Assembly: GCA_038030265.1 (NCBI GenBank)
Contig: CM075941.1
Location: 9,920,001-9,984,000, forward strand
From: Corythucha ciliata
Taxonomy: Eukaryota > Arthropoda > Insecta > Hemiptera > Tingidae
Direction of reading: 5' to 3'
Length of the DNA stretch: 64,000 bases
Below the pieces are notes generated by a model. It was given only the letters and a program-made list of their open reading frames with translations. It searched no databases and had not been told where the DNA came from. Position numbers and translations under genes: made by a program. Shown one piece after another: positions 11,544 through 24,114 of the stretch. How positions within the stretch are numbered: position 1 is the stretch's first letter; the number at the start of each line of letters is the position of its first letter.

Positions 11544-11745
11544 ATACCTTGGTAAAAGAGCTTACAATTATCTCAGATCAACCATGGGTATTCCATTGCC
11601 GTGCGAGTCAACCTTGAGAAAGTACGCCAACTCAGTTGACATGCACCATGGCATTTTAACAGGATCTATAAATTTAATGAAGGCCGCAGCGACTAATCTT
11701 GAACCATTGGAAAAATTGGTTATTCTTTCATTCGATGAAATGAAA
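11544..11745 (+). pseudogene. P-element/THAP9-type transposase, first catalytic-core exon
   Basis: After a CTTCATTTCAG acceptor the exon encodes YLGKRAYNYLRSTMG, a PLPCESTLRKYA block, and LVILSFDEMK. These are the conserved blocks at the start of the RNase H-like core of P-element and THAP9 transposases; the Asp in SFDEM is the expected first catalytic acid. The exon is 202 nt (one nt completing an upstream codon plus 67 codons) and ends at ATGAAA|GTATGA. It joins in phase to the exon at 12904. The preceding exon, which should end in an LR-like dipeptide, is not found immediately upstream. Confidence 0.8.
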
Positions 11746-11817
11746 GTATGAATAATTGGTGGCGGTCGCTGACTATTTTTTCCGTTTGTGCTTAGTTTGT
11801 GTGCACCACTTGTGTTA

Positions 11818-11959
11818 GGCCCCTTTTACACGAGTAAGTTTTTTGTTCAAAAATATGTTCAATCTAATCATAAACAGTCCATTTCAGGCAGGGAACATCT
11901 CTTAATTTTTTTTCAAAATGGCTACTTTGAACAAAAAACTTACTCCTGTAAAAGGGGCA
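11818..11959 (+). mobile_element. PIF/Harbinger-type MITE, copy 1
   Basis: The ends GGCCCCTTTTACACGAGTAA and the reverse complement of its right terminus form ~40-bp imperfect inverted repeats. TTA is duplicated at 11815-11817 and 11960-11962, matching the 3-bp TWA target of PIF/Harbinger transposases. Confidence 0.75.
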
Positions 11960-12566
11960 TTAGAACCGCATCGTCCAAGAAATGTCTATGTATATAATTA
12001 TGTCTATGCATGAAGGAAACACAGCAATAATTAACGATCTAGACTCTAGACTGTCCACACTCTGATGGACTCAAACTGGTTGCATCATGATTTGTTGTCA
12101 CTCATCAAAAAAACTTCTCTATGGGCACTTTGGTTTATGTATAAAATATGTTACCGAGATTGTTGGGAATCAGAGAATCACGTGATTGACTACGAATAGC
12201 AGGGAATAGAGAGATTTTGCAAACAGCTCCGCTAACGCTATTCATATTTCAACCAACGAAATGTTTACTACCCAAGCAATGCGTACACAAAAATGAACGT
12301 TAGCGTTTACGAGACTGGTTGCAAAATATCTCTAATAAACGTAATTTCCTAGATGAATAATGTTATTTCCTAGGCATTCAAGTTGATCTCTTGCAGTAAT
12401 TCACGTGAATTACTATAGGAGATGTGAATTCCATGGAACGATGTCAAGATGAAAAACATTGACTGACGATGCTAGGGTCCCTCCTGTTAGAGAGAGCGTG
12501 GACAGTCTATAGCAACCGTAACAATTGTAAAATGGTTTGACTACTCTGTGACCTTTACTCATATAA

Positions 12567-12722
12567 GGCTCCTTTTACACGAGAATTTTTTTGTTCAAAA
12601 ATAATTGTTCAATCTGATCACACACAGAACATTTCCGGCAGAGAGCATGTTTTTTTTTTGTTTTTTTATTTTTTTTTTTTATGGCTATTTTGATCAATGA
12701 ACTTAATCGTGTAAAAGGGGCT
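12567..12722 (+). mobile_element. PIF/Harbinger-type MITE, copy 2
   Basis: Same family as 11818-11959, with terminus GGCTCCTTTTACACGAGAAT and a longer T-rich middle. The target duplication TAA lies at 12564-12566 and 12723-12725. Both copies sit in the same orientation in one intron. Confidence 0.75.
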
Positions 12723-12903
12723 TAACGAATAAAGTATTAGGGGTTCTCATTTGAAAATCAATATTTCGGTAAAGAAGTATACGTGAAAAGAAGTTTCTTC
12801 GGTAACGCGAGGGCTAGGGGGTGGAATTAAGTTGAATACTTAGGAAATACTCCTTTACCGGTTTACGGAGGGATTAAATGAGTACCCCTAATATGTTTGT
12901 CAG

Positions 12904-14339
12904 GTTAAGTACTTGTACGAATACGACGAGAGGCTGGATCAAATCGTTGGGCCACACAATCAGTATCAGGTCGCTATGACAAGAAGTCTGTTTGGAAATT
13001 GGAAGCAACCTGTTTACGCCGATTTCGACAAGAAAATGACACCAGAACTGTTGACAAAAATTATCAGCAGTCTTCATTCAGCAGGGATCACTGTGATCGC
13101 TTGCGTCTCCGACTGCGGATGGGGCAATCGTGGCCTAATGACCTCGCTAGGAGTCACACCGGAACGTTCATTTTTTAACAATCCAATAACAGAAGAGCCA
13201 ATATTTTACTTTCCCGATGCTCCACATCTTTTGAAGCTAATTCGTAATTGGTTAATTGATAGTGGCTTTGAACTTTCGAATAACGCTGGTATTGTAAACA
13301 GAGAACCACTAGACGAACTTGTCAGTCTGGCAATCAAGTCTGAAATTTCGTCAGTATTCAAATTAAAAGAAATGCACGTCAATTGTACAAAGGCTGAGCG
13401 ACAAAATGTTCGTTTGGCTTCACAGCTTCTTTCGCATACCACAGCCACTGCATTAATGAGATACGTGAAGGCAAACAATTGTACAGCCACCGCTGAATTT
13501 ATTGATTTAGTTAATCAATGGTTTGATTTGATGAATTTGGGAGCTCCTAACCAACTGTGGAAAAATTCGATTCCTCATAAGAGTGCCTATGGGCTCAACA
13601 CGGAGATCCAGGATGATATCTTCAAACGTTTCTACGACGTAATATCGACAATGAAGCTGTGTAATAAAACCAAATCGACACATCTACAAACTTTTCAGAA
13701 GGGAATCCTTATCTCAATTTCGAGCACGCAGGGTTTACTAGCCCATTTAAAGGACAAATTCAACGAAGTTGAATACATCCTGACAAAACGCTTGAACCAA
13801 GACTGCCTGGAAAGCCTCTTCGGACAAATACGCACAAACGGTGGTTTGAACGATCATCCGACACCTATTGACTTCAAGCAGCGATTGAGAATGATAATCT
13901 TAGGAAAGATGGGAGTTACAGGTAGGAACACAAACGTCGACAATCAAGCAAAGGATGAAACTTCAAACTACTTAATTCCACCATTAGTGGCCGTTTTTAA
14001 CAGTCCCCCTGATATTCAACTCTCAGGACCATCAGGATCTGGCCTTCACGAAGAAATAGAGCTTGACACGACAGAGGCTGACGACGACCTTCAATTTGAA
14101 ATTACTCATAATTCCAAATCAGAAGTATGCGAGGACGGCGTAAGATATTTAGCCGGTTGGCTTGCCAAAAAATATATCCAGATCTCCACCTTGGCCTCCC
14201 AACTGCGGTGATGAAAAAAAATGAGCACAATTACGAAGTTTCTTGAGTCCAGCAGCTCTCGTACGGGGGGCTTATGGAGCCATCACCACAATTTTTAGCG
14301 AAATGTGGAGAATTGAGTGACATTTTCGAGGCGTTTCAG
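12904..14339 (+). pseudogene. P-element/THAP9-type transposase, main core exon (decayed 3' end)
   Basis: The exon starts after TTTGTCAG at 12903 and stays open to a stop at 14209-14211. It carries the family hallmarks in order: WKQPVYADFD, VSDCGWGN (second catalytic Asp), FPDAPHLLKLIRN, the insertion-domain region, LNQDCLESLFGQIR (catalytic Glu) and GGLNDHPTPIDFKQRLRMII. These are the cut-and-paste core of P transposase. Near the end, YLAGWLAKK matches the family's YLAG block. After it the frame shifts (about 14175-14190), and the SW-Q-LSYGGL block at about 14243-14300 has TGA where the family has Trp. The core is therefore well preserved but the C-terminus is broken. Splicing, if any, would end at CAG|GTATT. 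Confidence 0.85.
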
Positions 14340-14530
14340 GTATTAAAAAAAAGATTAAGCCGTTGAAACGCCTCACGGGCATCGCAAACTCACGATCGCA
14401 TAACCGCTACCTGAAAGCATCATAAAATCGTTCTTCAAAACAAGAATTAGAATTCGAACAAAATTTGTAAATAAAAAATTAGCGTTAGCCAAGCTCGAAA
14501 GATTGAGAAATGCCAAAAAAAATTGTAAGT
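14340..14530 (+). pseudogene. remnant of the P-type transposase C-terminal tail
   Basis: In shifted frames the segment encodes a basic block, IIKSFFKTRIRIRTKFVN, followed by a Lys/Leu/Arg-rich helix. P-family proteins end in a similar F..TR..IR..-basic helix. At least one further frameshift or stop precedes it. Confidence 0.45.
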
Positions 14531-15035
14531 TGTTGGTATAAAAATGGTATAATAAAAATGGTATATAAAAATACATGTATATTCGTGATGAGAGCTATTA
14601 CGTTTATTGCAAGTACGAAATCCCGCATTATTCCTTATTAACAAGAAATTGTGGAAAATGCTAAATGGAGAACGGGGAATGGCTAGCGCAAAGGAACAGT
14701 TGACCGTTTTCTTTCTGTAGAGGTCTATGGATGACGTCAATTCCCAACCTCGTCATAGTAAGGTAGGAGGGTAGCTGCTACACCTTGCTACATAGCTCTA
14801 CCACCTTGAGTTGGCCCATTACGATAACATGATAACTCCAGTAACTTGAATTTTTCATAACCTGGGACTTTATAGCTTCAGTTTTTGAAAACTGTACTGT
14901 TATAGTCAATGTTTTGCATTCCAATTCGAATGTCTTATTGAGAGCGTGCTTTACTACAATTCGAGGATGCCAAAGGCAAAAAGAAGGTCAGCACCAGAGA
15001 GAGACGAATCGCCAGCTGCGTATGTTTCGAGAGCT
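14531..15035. other. no gene recognised
   Basis: A/T-rich non-coding DNA between the transposase remnant and the first motif array. Confidence 0.4.
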
Positions 15036-17668
15036 GTGAATAAGCGATTTTTCTTAATTCTCGCTTTTCACACATTTTAGTCGACAATATGAGTTTTTCT
15101 CGATTTTAGTCACAAATTAGCAGTTTCTTTTGCTTTAGGATGCACCCCAAAGTATCGCCACTTCTCAATTTCAACTTTAAAAGAGCCCTTGTTCTCATTT
15201 CTAGCGGTAATTATCACTTGTTCCTAATTTTGGCCATGAATGTGCGATTTTTTTCACATTTAGGTATGCGAGTTAGCGCTTTTTCCCCATTTTAGCAATG
15301 AGTTAGCGATTTTTCTAAATTTTGATGGCGCCGGGTAGATTTTTGCGTGCATCAATAAATTAGGATGCCCCACAAATTATCGTTTTTTTTCAAATTTAGC
15401 CGCACATTAAAGCTTTTTTGAAATTAGGCACTTTTTCTCATTTTCAGCCGTGAATTAGCACTTCTCAATTATGACCACGAATATACGATTTTATCACATT
15501 CAGTCATGCTGCCGCAAAGCGCTTTTTCCTCATTTTAGCGCTTCAATTTTAGCCGCAAACTGCGAATTTATGCTGCTAAAATTGGGGAAAATGACTAATT
15601 CACTGATAAAATGGGGAAAAAGCGCTAATTATTTCAAAGTTAAATGTGAAAAAATCGCAAATTCATGTCAAAAAAACAAGTGATTTTTTCCCGTTTTAGC
15701 CGGTTTTTCCCGGGCCCCCGTTCGGATGGGGCTCTTGAAAGGCTTAAACATGTAAAAATTGGGCTTTTTAAGTAGAAAGAATGGCTAAAATCGCTTGTAC
15801 AATTAGGAAAAACGCTGATTCGCTGCTGAAATTGAGAAAAACGTCTATAAAAGCGGTTGTTAATATTGAGAAAAAGTGCTAATTTACAGCTGAAATTAAA
15901 GAAACGCGTATTTTTTAAAACTTTCATTCCATTTGCCTACTAGATTCTTCGCAATGCAATGAGACAAACGGTAATTCGTTGGGTAGATTAAGAGAGAAAA
16001 ATTAGTTAAGAAACGCGAATTTGTGGGAACGAAGAATACACAAAAAGTGCTAATTCGCAGCTGAAATTAAAGGGAAAAAACGCAAAAATTGAGAAAAATG
16101 CCTGAAATTTTGCAAAACTAGTTCTTTCGGCCAAAAACGCTATTTCTCGGCTAGAATTGTAATTAAGCGCAATAACATGCGGCTTTAAAACTTACGAAAT
16201 ATCCCTAGTTCGACATTGAGACAACGCAAATCACGAATTCTTGGGGCAAACTCGGGACTGAAATTGGGAAAAATTCCTTATTCACGCGACTAAAACTGAG
16301 AAAAGCGCTAATTCAAGGACAAAAAAAGAAGAAAAAAGCGAATTCGCGTCTTAAAAATGAAGAAACAAGCTATAATTCATGGCTAAAATTATGATAAAAT
16401 GCTACGATTTAGCAGCTATAAAAATTGAGGAAAAAAAAGGAATTCACAGCTCTGGGGAGAAACGCCAACTCATTCTCGGGGCAACATTGGGACTGAAATT
16501 GAGAAAAAGCGCTAATTGACGAGTGAAAAAGACAAAAACGCAAATTCGCGTCTAAAAGTGGAGGAAAACGATAGTTCATATAGCTAAGGTATGAAAAATT
16601 ACGATTTTACGGGTAAAATCGAGAAAAAGCGCTGAAAATAACAGCTAAAATTGCGAAAATGTGCTAATTCACTGCTAAAATTGTGGAAATAACGCTAATT
16701 CACAGCTTGAAAATGAGAAATCGTCAACTCGCCGATTCTTGGGGAAACTTCGGGGCTGACACGGAGAAAAAGCGCTATTTTCACGCGGCTAAAACTGAGA
16801 AAGACGCTAATTCATGGATAACAAATTACCAACGCGAATTTGAGTCTAAAAATAGAGGATGACGCTATTCACGGCTAAAATTGTGATAAAGTTTTTTACA
16901 ATTTGGCAGCTTTAAAAATCGAGAAAAAGCGCAAATTCACACCTAAAATTCCGATACGCCAACTCACAGATTATCGGGGCTGAGACTGACATTGAGAAAA
17001 AGGACTGATTCACGGCGTGAAACAGAGAAAGACGCGAATTCGCGTCTAAAAATGGAGGAAAAATCTAATTCCCAGCTAAGGTACCTATGAAAAATTGCGA
17101 TTTTACGGATAAAATCGAGAAAAAGTGCTATAATTCGCAGCAATTTCACAGCTGAAATTGAGAAAACACCAACTCGCGGATTCCTGAGGCAACTTGGGGA
17201 ATAAAATTGAGAAAAAGCGCTAATTCAAGCGGCTAAAACTATGAAAAAGTGCTAATTATTGGGAAACAAAGACAGAAAATCACGAAATGGCGTTTAAAAT
17301 GGGAAAAAAGCGCCAATTCACGGCTTAAATTTAGAAAACTTGCTAATTTGCGGGTAAAATTGGGAAAGAGCACTCAAACACAATGAGCTGATGAGCTAAT
17401 TCGCGGATAAAATTGAGGAAAAAGCTATATAATTCGCACTATTATAGCTATTAAAATATGCTAGTAGAATTGAGAAAAAACGCTCATTCGCAATTTAAAT
17501 TGAGAAAACGTCCGTATACGTTTTTCGGAGGCAATTTCGTAGCTAAAGCTAAAATTGAGAAAAATATGTACTTCAACGCTACTAAAAAGTATTTCTAGTT
17601 TAATTAGAGATTGAAGGGCCTCCTAAAGATTTCCGCCCCGGGCCCCGATAGGTGTCGTTCCGCCACTG
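15036..17668. repeat. TTAGC/GCTAA motif array, diverged element A relative
   Basis: About 2.6 kb of degenerate ~30-bp units around GCTAATTCGCGGCTAAAATT followed by GAGAAAAAGC. The units read on the minus strand up to about 15560 and on the plus strand from there to about 17600, with a GGGCCCCC-containing junction near 15705-15725. The right end (CCCCGGGCCCCGATA ... CCGCCACTG, ending at 17668) matches the right ends of element A at 24102 and 62653. No coding potential. Confidence 0.7.
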
Positions 17669-18706
17669 GGTGACCCACGCGTGGGCTCAATTTGCGTCGG
17701 GCCTAAACCGACACATTATAGGTCTGTTCCATTATTCCACAAGTGCGGCGCTGGTGAATGAAATCATCTGATTTCATTCGATCTTGTTAAAATTTTACAA
17801 CAAACTCGTCTCACAGGACTTCTTCATAGCTGTAATTAATATAATTATATTGTTTTTGTTAATGACAAAAATTAACTTCTGTAGAAAAAATAGCGTACGA
17901 CACTCGGTCGTAATGAGCATTTCAGATTCGGGAGGTTGCCAGCACTCGACTTACGTCACGTGCCGCGGGAAACTTTCGCACCCTCACCCGAAATGACCCT
18001 CATTACGATCTTGTATCGTAATATACTATTAATCCATCCAACTCCTGCACCATTTACGTATTCACAATTTACCAGCTCATTCAAGAGAGGAAATATATAT
18101 ATATATTTTTAATGCCCATGAACCGAGCTCTTCACTCCTAGATCTCTAAATTAGACGATTTGATGGGAAGGCATGCCCTGGGATTTGCCCTCCGTGAGTT
18201 ATGCTCTTACAGTTTACATCGTTAGCAATGCAAAGAGAGAAAGAGAGCCTGAGTGAACGAGGCACCCTTTGCAGGCGACGAATCTTCTTTATCCCCTCAA
18301 ACCATTCCCCATTCTGGGAACTTGCGACTTTTCGAGGAGATCATTGGCCTTATCAGAGTCACGGGCACGTTCCTCAGGATACCATGATAGGGTAACTCGT
18401 TTCAAAACATAAACGTATAACAATGATTGTTTTACGCTGTTACGAGCAGCCTCCTTCCTCCCCCAACTGTCTGTGAATCTTATCCGTGCCCTTAATACTA
18501 ATATACCTACTCCTAGCTTTGCGAAATGTTTCAAAATTGTGTTCCAACCTAAATATGCCGGTCATCCTCGTCCATTAGTTCGCTGTCGAAAAAGGCAAGA
18601 AAGTTGGAATTGTGCATAATGTGAGTTGTGATTTTACTCCTTTCTTGCCGCTAATGTTGGAACACCGTCATGATTCGCGCCCTGTACACAGATCAACGAA
18701 AATTAA
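17669..18706. other. no gene; fold-back at about 18537-18668
   Basis: Non-coding, with a short (TA)n at 18091-18105. TGTGTTCCAAC near 18537 and GTTGGAACACC near 18658 are inverted, as are GGCAAGAAAG (about 18593) and CTTTCTTGCC (about 18641), indicating a small fold-back element of ~130 bp. Confidence 0.4.
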
Positions 18707-18720
18707 TTTTTTTTTTTTTT
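18707..18720 (-). other. T14 run: A-rich end of the inverted gag segment
   Basis: On the minus strand this is an A14 run 28 nt past the gag stop codon. It is either the poly(A) tail of a gag-only insertion or an A-rich inter-ORF sequence where a 5' inversion broke. Confidence 0.6.
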
Positions 18721-18747
18721 AACAAGAAATTTTATTTTTATTAATTT

Positions 18748-20075
18748 TTAACAATCAGGGGTTTCACGAAGCATAATTTTAATATCTTCAGTTGTGAATT
18801 TTGATGTGTCAACACCTAGGGATTTTAGCAACTGCTCTATTATAGTAATAAACTCTTGATTAGCAACATTTAGAAGAGATGAGGAAGACGTTGAGGGTGA
18901 AAAGCTATGAGGGTTAGAACGAACTAAGCCACAGGAAATATTCTTATGAGTATAGTTATTAATGTGTTCTGTGTGTTTGAATTTAACGGGAGAAGAAGAG
19001 CGTAGACGTTTAGTAGATCTAGGAAAAGAGCTGGAAGAGGCAAGTCTTTGTGGCATATTGTTTACATTACTCCGGATAAGAGGAGGAAATTCTTTTGTGC
19101 TATATAATGGAGGAGCTTTGGACAAAGCAGCAAAACTGTTTCCGGTAACGAAATTTTTGGCTTCATGGAATATTTGATTCACTCATCACTTTTTTAATTC
19201 GTTGTTCTATTCCGAACTGAGAGCAAGAATTCCTATCTGTAGCCGAATGAGGGCCGCCACAATGGATACATTTACTCCTGTCTTTATCACATTCTTTAGT
19301 ATCGTGTGAATCACCGCATCCTTTACACTGATCACTAAAATGACCATAACGAAGGCATTTGGTGCATTGAACGACTTTTTGAACATAAGGATGGACTGCA
19401 CAGATCACGTGGTGAATGAATACATGAGAGGGGAGGACTTGTCCTCTTATGGTAAATGAAACTGAATATGATGGCACTGAGGAAGAGCCAGCATCAGAAT
19501 TAACGCGACGGAAAAAACGTTTGACAAGAAGGATATCGAGCTTTTCACCCAAAGGTCCACGAACAACTTCTTTAATTTCATCATCACTTAACGTTTTATC
19601 TACACCTCGTATTACGCCACGACGACAAGCGAGGTGATGAGGAACGTACATTTTAAACCCGTTTTCTTTTATGACCGAAGAATCCATAAGTGAGTTAGCC
19701 GATGCGTAATTGTTGAGTTCGATTGAAATTCTATTTCGCCCGCTTTTTTTTATAGATACAATTTTTTCTGACAAGTTTGGATGTTTTTCGAACATTAATT
19801 TTCCGATCGACATTGGATGTATACGTGATACTCCCATTTTATCTTCATTCTTACTTTCCAGATAAAGAATAAACGGACCGTTATCCGTCTGATTGTAATA
19901 GAAAGAGAGACGAGTTTGCTCTTTGTTCTTAACTTGGTCAGTTTTGTTTATTTCTACTCTTTTTTCCACTCTTTGGCCCGTTTCAATAGGAGTATTTCCC
20001 GTATATATGTAACGCTTCCACACTTTCCATATTAACATCGGTATCGGGGGGTTTCCCCCCGTCTACCCCACTCAT
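18748..20075 (-). pseudogene. gag-like ORF1 of an I-like non-LTR retrotransposon
   Basis: The minus strand encodes a nucleic-acid-binding gag-like protein. Near its C-terminus are three CCHC knuckles in series (CTKCLRYGHFSDQC, CKGCGDSHDTKEC, then CIHCGGPHSATDRNSC), as in I-factor and Jockey-group ORF1 proteins. The tail carries FVTGNSFAALSKA. The likely start is the ATG at 20075 (MSGVDGGKPPDTD); one frameshift near 20000 and another near 19165-19180 interrupt the frame. It lies head-to-head with the ORF2 at 20326 (250 bp between start codons), which is abnormal because ORF1 normally precedes ORF2 on the same strand. Confidence 0.8.
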
Positions 20076-20325
20076 CTCGGTTTGTGAAGTATTAATACTT
20101 AGAGTTAAGTTAAGTTCCTGTCTATAGAAATGAAAGAGAAACAACAAAGAGAAATAAAATAAAAACTTATAGGAAGAGAGACGCTTCCTTGATTAGGGTG
20201 TAACTCGTTCGATGCAGGCAAGAGATGTTCACTCGTCCAAGGTTCGAACTAAACTTCGTGAAACACTAGAAAATCAAAATAAAGATAATCCGAATCCATA
20301 AGTATATATACTATATTTTCTATAA
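20076..20325. other. junction between inverted gag and ORF2
   Basis: A 250-bp non-coding stretch that should hold the 5' UTR of the inverted gag segment and the inter-ORF sequence before ORF2. The exact inversion joint is not visible by eye. Confidence 0.4.
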
Positions 20326-21384
20326 ATGGTTCTTCGTCTGCATATTTTTCAGTGGAACGCTCGATCCCTTGCATCTAAACTGTGTGAGGCCGAGAGTTTT
20401 CTGAACCAAGAAAGTTTTGATATAGCAGCAATATCGGAAACGTGGTTTAAACCAAATCATACGTATAAAATCAATGGATATCAATTAGTTCGTAATGACC
20501 GGTCTGATGGCAAAGCCGGAGTTGCCATTGTAATCAAACAAAACTTGAATTTTAGAGTTATTGATAATCTGTATCACATTGATGGTATGATGACCGTGGG
20601 AGTGTCATTAAATCTTCTGTGTGGTGGCATTCTTAATGTAATTTCCCTATATAACAATCCAGTCAACAGTATTAGTCAACACCATTGGGAAGCCTTCTTT
20701 AACTCGGTTCCACATCCTTCTATAATTCTTGGGGATTTCAACTGTCACAATGCAGCATTTGGTTCGACATTTTCCCAGAAAAAAGGCGTTGATCTTCTTA
20801 ACGCAGCAAGCTCTTCCAACCATATCTTTTTAAACACAGGAGCTCCCACTTGCATAAATTCTCCAAATCCAAGTAATCTATCCGCAATTGATTTAACTTT
20901 CTGTTCTTCCGGAATTGCTCCCTATTTCACGTGGGAGGTTATTCAAGACCCAATGGGATCTGATCACCTCCCGATTCGTGTAAGCTCGACGTTATATACA
21001 CCTAGTTCCATAGTATTTCCTACTTTTAGAAAGTGGCGATCGGATAGGGCAGATTGGGATAAATTTCGATCACATCTGTCAGATAAGAATAGTGCTACAT
21101 ATGAGGCACTGGTCAAAAATATCAATGAAGCTTGTGAAGTATCGATGCCGCTTCGCTCTAAAAGACCAACAATAAAAAAGTACCCAGTAGAATGGTTGAA
21201 TCAAGAATGTTTGCACGTCACGAAAGAGAGAGCGAGAGCTTATAATGATTACAAACAAGTTCCCAATTTAACGACTTATTTAACTTACAAGAATCGAAGT
21301 GCTCGTGCCAAACTAGTATATAAAAGAGCTAAACGTACAGCCTGGCGAGAGTATTGCGATAGCTTAAATAAAAGTACCCCCATT
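20326..21384 (+). pseudogene. I-like ORF2, apurinic-type endonuclease domain (5' part)
   Basis: ORF2 begins at ATG 20326. The first ~230 residues form the exonuclease-endonuclease-phosphatase domain that nicks target DNA: FQWNARSL, AISETWFK (catalytic Glu), LGDFNCHN, DLTFCSS and SDHLPIRV are all present. It is followed by the linker to the RT. Coding is interrupted at 21384 by the hAT-type element; one copy of the target duplication CCCCCATT (21377-21384) belongs to this ORF. Removing the insertion together with one duplicate joins the frame to 25255. Confidence 0.9.
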
Positions 21385-21869
21385 CAGGGGTGGGCAAGAT
21401 ACTTGAGTATTTAAAATACTTTGTATTTTAAATACAAAATACGTATTTTGTAATTGTATTTAAATACTTTTGGAAAAGTATTTGTATTTCTGTATTTGAA
21501 ATACATTTTTGAAAGTATTTTGGGCTTTGTATTTGAAATACAAATTCAAAAGTATTTTGTATTTCACACTCAACGAAAATACAAATACAAGTACAAATAC
21601 TTTTAATTTCAACGTTCTTTAGTTTCCACTTCTTCGCCACCATTCACCAGTATAGTCTAACTTAGTGACACCATATTTGGCACAAAAACCCGGTGTAATA
21701 ACAGCCTTCGATTGACGTTTTCATTTTTCGAAAAAGTGGAGAGGGAAGGGTAGTCATGGTGGGAGGTGGAAGTTCCGAATTCCTTGTTAGCACAACTGCC
21801 GCAAAAATGATGCTAGCGGATGGAAACTTGGCACAAAAATGGATCATACAGAGCCCTATCCTACAAGTA

Positions 21870-24102
21870 CACAAAGCTGTACAAGTAAACAAAACTCGTG
21901 GCAATTATTGCGAAAAACAACGCTAATTCGAGTTTAAACTGGACCAAAATGGCAAATTCACAACTCAAATGGCGAAAAATCGTCTATTAATAAAAAAAAA
22001 GAGAATAGATAATGTGCTAATTCGCTGCAAAATTATCAGAAAACGCTATTTCACAGCTGAAATGAAGAAAAATCAATAATTCGCGGCTGAAATTGAGAAA
22101 ACGAAAATCTGTATAGCTTCTGAAAGAATCGAGGCTCAAACTGAGAAACAGCGCTAATCCGTAGAAAAAAATTGCTCACGCGGGCTAAAACCTGAAAAAA
22201 CTACGCAGCTATAATTGACAAAAATATTAATTAGCGGGGCCAACTTTAAGAAAAACACTAATTTTCAACTCAAACTGAGAAAAAAGTGCTAATTGGCTGC
22301 TAAAAAATTGCTAAACTGCAGCTGAAAATGAGGAAAACGCCAAATCGTGGCTAAAATGGAGGAAAATCGCCAAACAAACGAAAGAATCCCTACTGCACTG
22401 CTAAAATTGATTAAAAGCGCTAACCTTTGGCCAAAATTGGTTAAAGTTGTAGCGTGCCAACAGCTAACAAACCTCAATTTTTATTTTTAAAAACAACAAA
22501 TGTTATGTTAAAAAAACAACATAACAACATAAGTCAGTTTGATCGTGAGTTCGTATTTTCCCAATTTTTCAGTGTCGTTATAAAAAAGATCTCTAAATTT
22601 TTCGTTGGCCGTTATTTTGTATACCGAAGAGAGCGCGACCCACAAAGTCACTAAACCTTGAAAAATTGACAAAACGCAAATGCGTAGCTTCTATTCGAGG
22701 CTAAAACTAAACAATAAACGCTAATCCATAGCAAAAATTGAAGGAAAAATGCCAACGTGGGACTGAAGTGTAAAAAAAAACAGCTAATATTGAAAAATTC
22801 ACTATAAAGTCTGTCATAAATAAATAAAAACTCTCGTTTACAGCTCAAATTGGGAAAAAGTGTTATTCCCGGCTAAAATTTGAGGAAATCACGAATTCGT
22901 GGCTGAAAAATTAAGGTAATTCGCGAATTCACAGATTATAGAAACGCTTCAAAGCAGCTAAAGTTGAAAAAAACGCTAATTTACGGCTAAAATTGAGGAA
23001 AATACTCGCGGATAAAGTGTGTTGGAATTTCTAATTCCGCCTTCTGACAACAACTTTGTGGCTAAAATTGAGGTAAACGGCAAATTCATGGTTATAAGTA
23101 AAAGAAAAAACACTGATTCACGGCTAGAACTGAGATGAAGCCCTATTCTACATATAATTAAAATTGAAAAAAATTAATAATGCGGTGCCAATTCGCGGCT
23201 AATATAGAGAAAATCAGTAATTATTCTGGCTAGAATAAAGAGAAAAGTTAATTTTCAGCCTAAATTGAAACAAAAAGTGCTAATTCACTGTAAAAAATGG
23301 AAGAATTGCCGATTTGCAGTAAAAACATCGGAAAACGCCAATTCGTGGCTAAAATGAACAAAATTCGCTAATACACGGGCTAGAAATAGCTACTGCACTG
23401 CTAAAATTACGAAAAAGCGCTAATTCACGGCTAACATTGAGACAAATTTCAATTTGTGTCAAAAATTGGTAATACGCTAGTTCGCGGCTTCCTCGGGCAA
23501 CTTTGAGGCTGAAATTGAAGCGCTAATTTATAGCTATGAATGAAAAACTCGCAAAGTCGCGGCTAAAACTGAAACGAAATCGCTATTCCGTAGCGTATGG
23601 TTATGGTGAACAAAAAATGCTAATTTGTGGTAAACATTTCGAGAAAACCGTTATTTTACTGCTAATATTGAGTAATTTTCAGCTCATACTGAGTAAAGCG
23701 CAAGAAAAAATCGCTAATTTGCAGCTAAACTCGAGGAAAGTTAAAGAAACATCGCTGATTCACAGGATTTGCTGCTAAAGTTGGGGAAAAGCGCATATTT
23801 ATGTCTATAAGGTGGGGGGGGGATCACCCCGCTAATCCGTTGCTAATTTGCGACGAAAACCGCTAATTTGCTGTTAAAGTTGACAAAAAGCACTCATTCG
23901 CGGCTCAAATGGAGAAATTCGCGGTTTAAACTTGGCATAAGCGCTGTTTAGCGGATAGGTTGTGGAAATAGCGGTAATTTGCCTACAATACTATGGAAAA
24001 GGCCTTAGAGGTTACCAATAGAGGTTTTATGTATAGTTAGAGACTTTTAGGGGCATCTTGAAGATTTCCGCCCCGGGCCCCCGAAACGCATAGGTCCGCC
24101 AG
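21870..24102 (+). mobile_element. element A copy (left-truncated) inside the hAT-type element
   Basis: From the GTACAAGTAAACAAAA block onward this follows the same order of degenerate GCTAA/GGCTAAAATT units as the copies at 38510-41170 and 59985-62653. It ends at CCCCGGGCCCCCGAAACGCA ... CCGCCAGTG. The left terminal ~600 bp of element A is missing. Some blocks are duplicated again at 24306-24980. Confidence 0.7.
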
Positions 24103-24114
24103 TGGTCCATTGGT

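Larger units (their letters stand above)
11746..12903 (+). other. GT-AG intron of the P-type transposase, invaded by two MITEs
   Basis: Bounded by GTATGA and TTTGTCAG. Splicing the two flanking exons keeps the reading frame and restores a continuous P-family block (SFDEMK then VKYLYEYD). It holds the MITEs at 11818-11959 and 12567-12722; the remaining ~850 bp is non-coding. Confidence 0.7.

Noticed and set aside
15036..17668. CRISPR-like array interpretation of the regularly recurring motifs
   Set aside because: Units are degenerate, spacing varies, the order is conserved between copies, and the surrounding DNA is eukaryotic transposon sequence.
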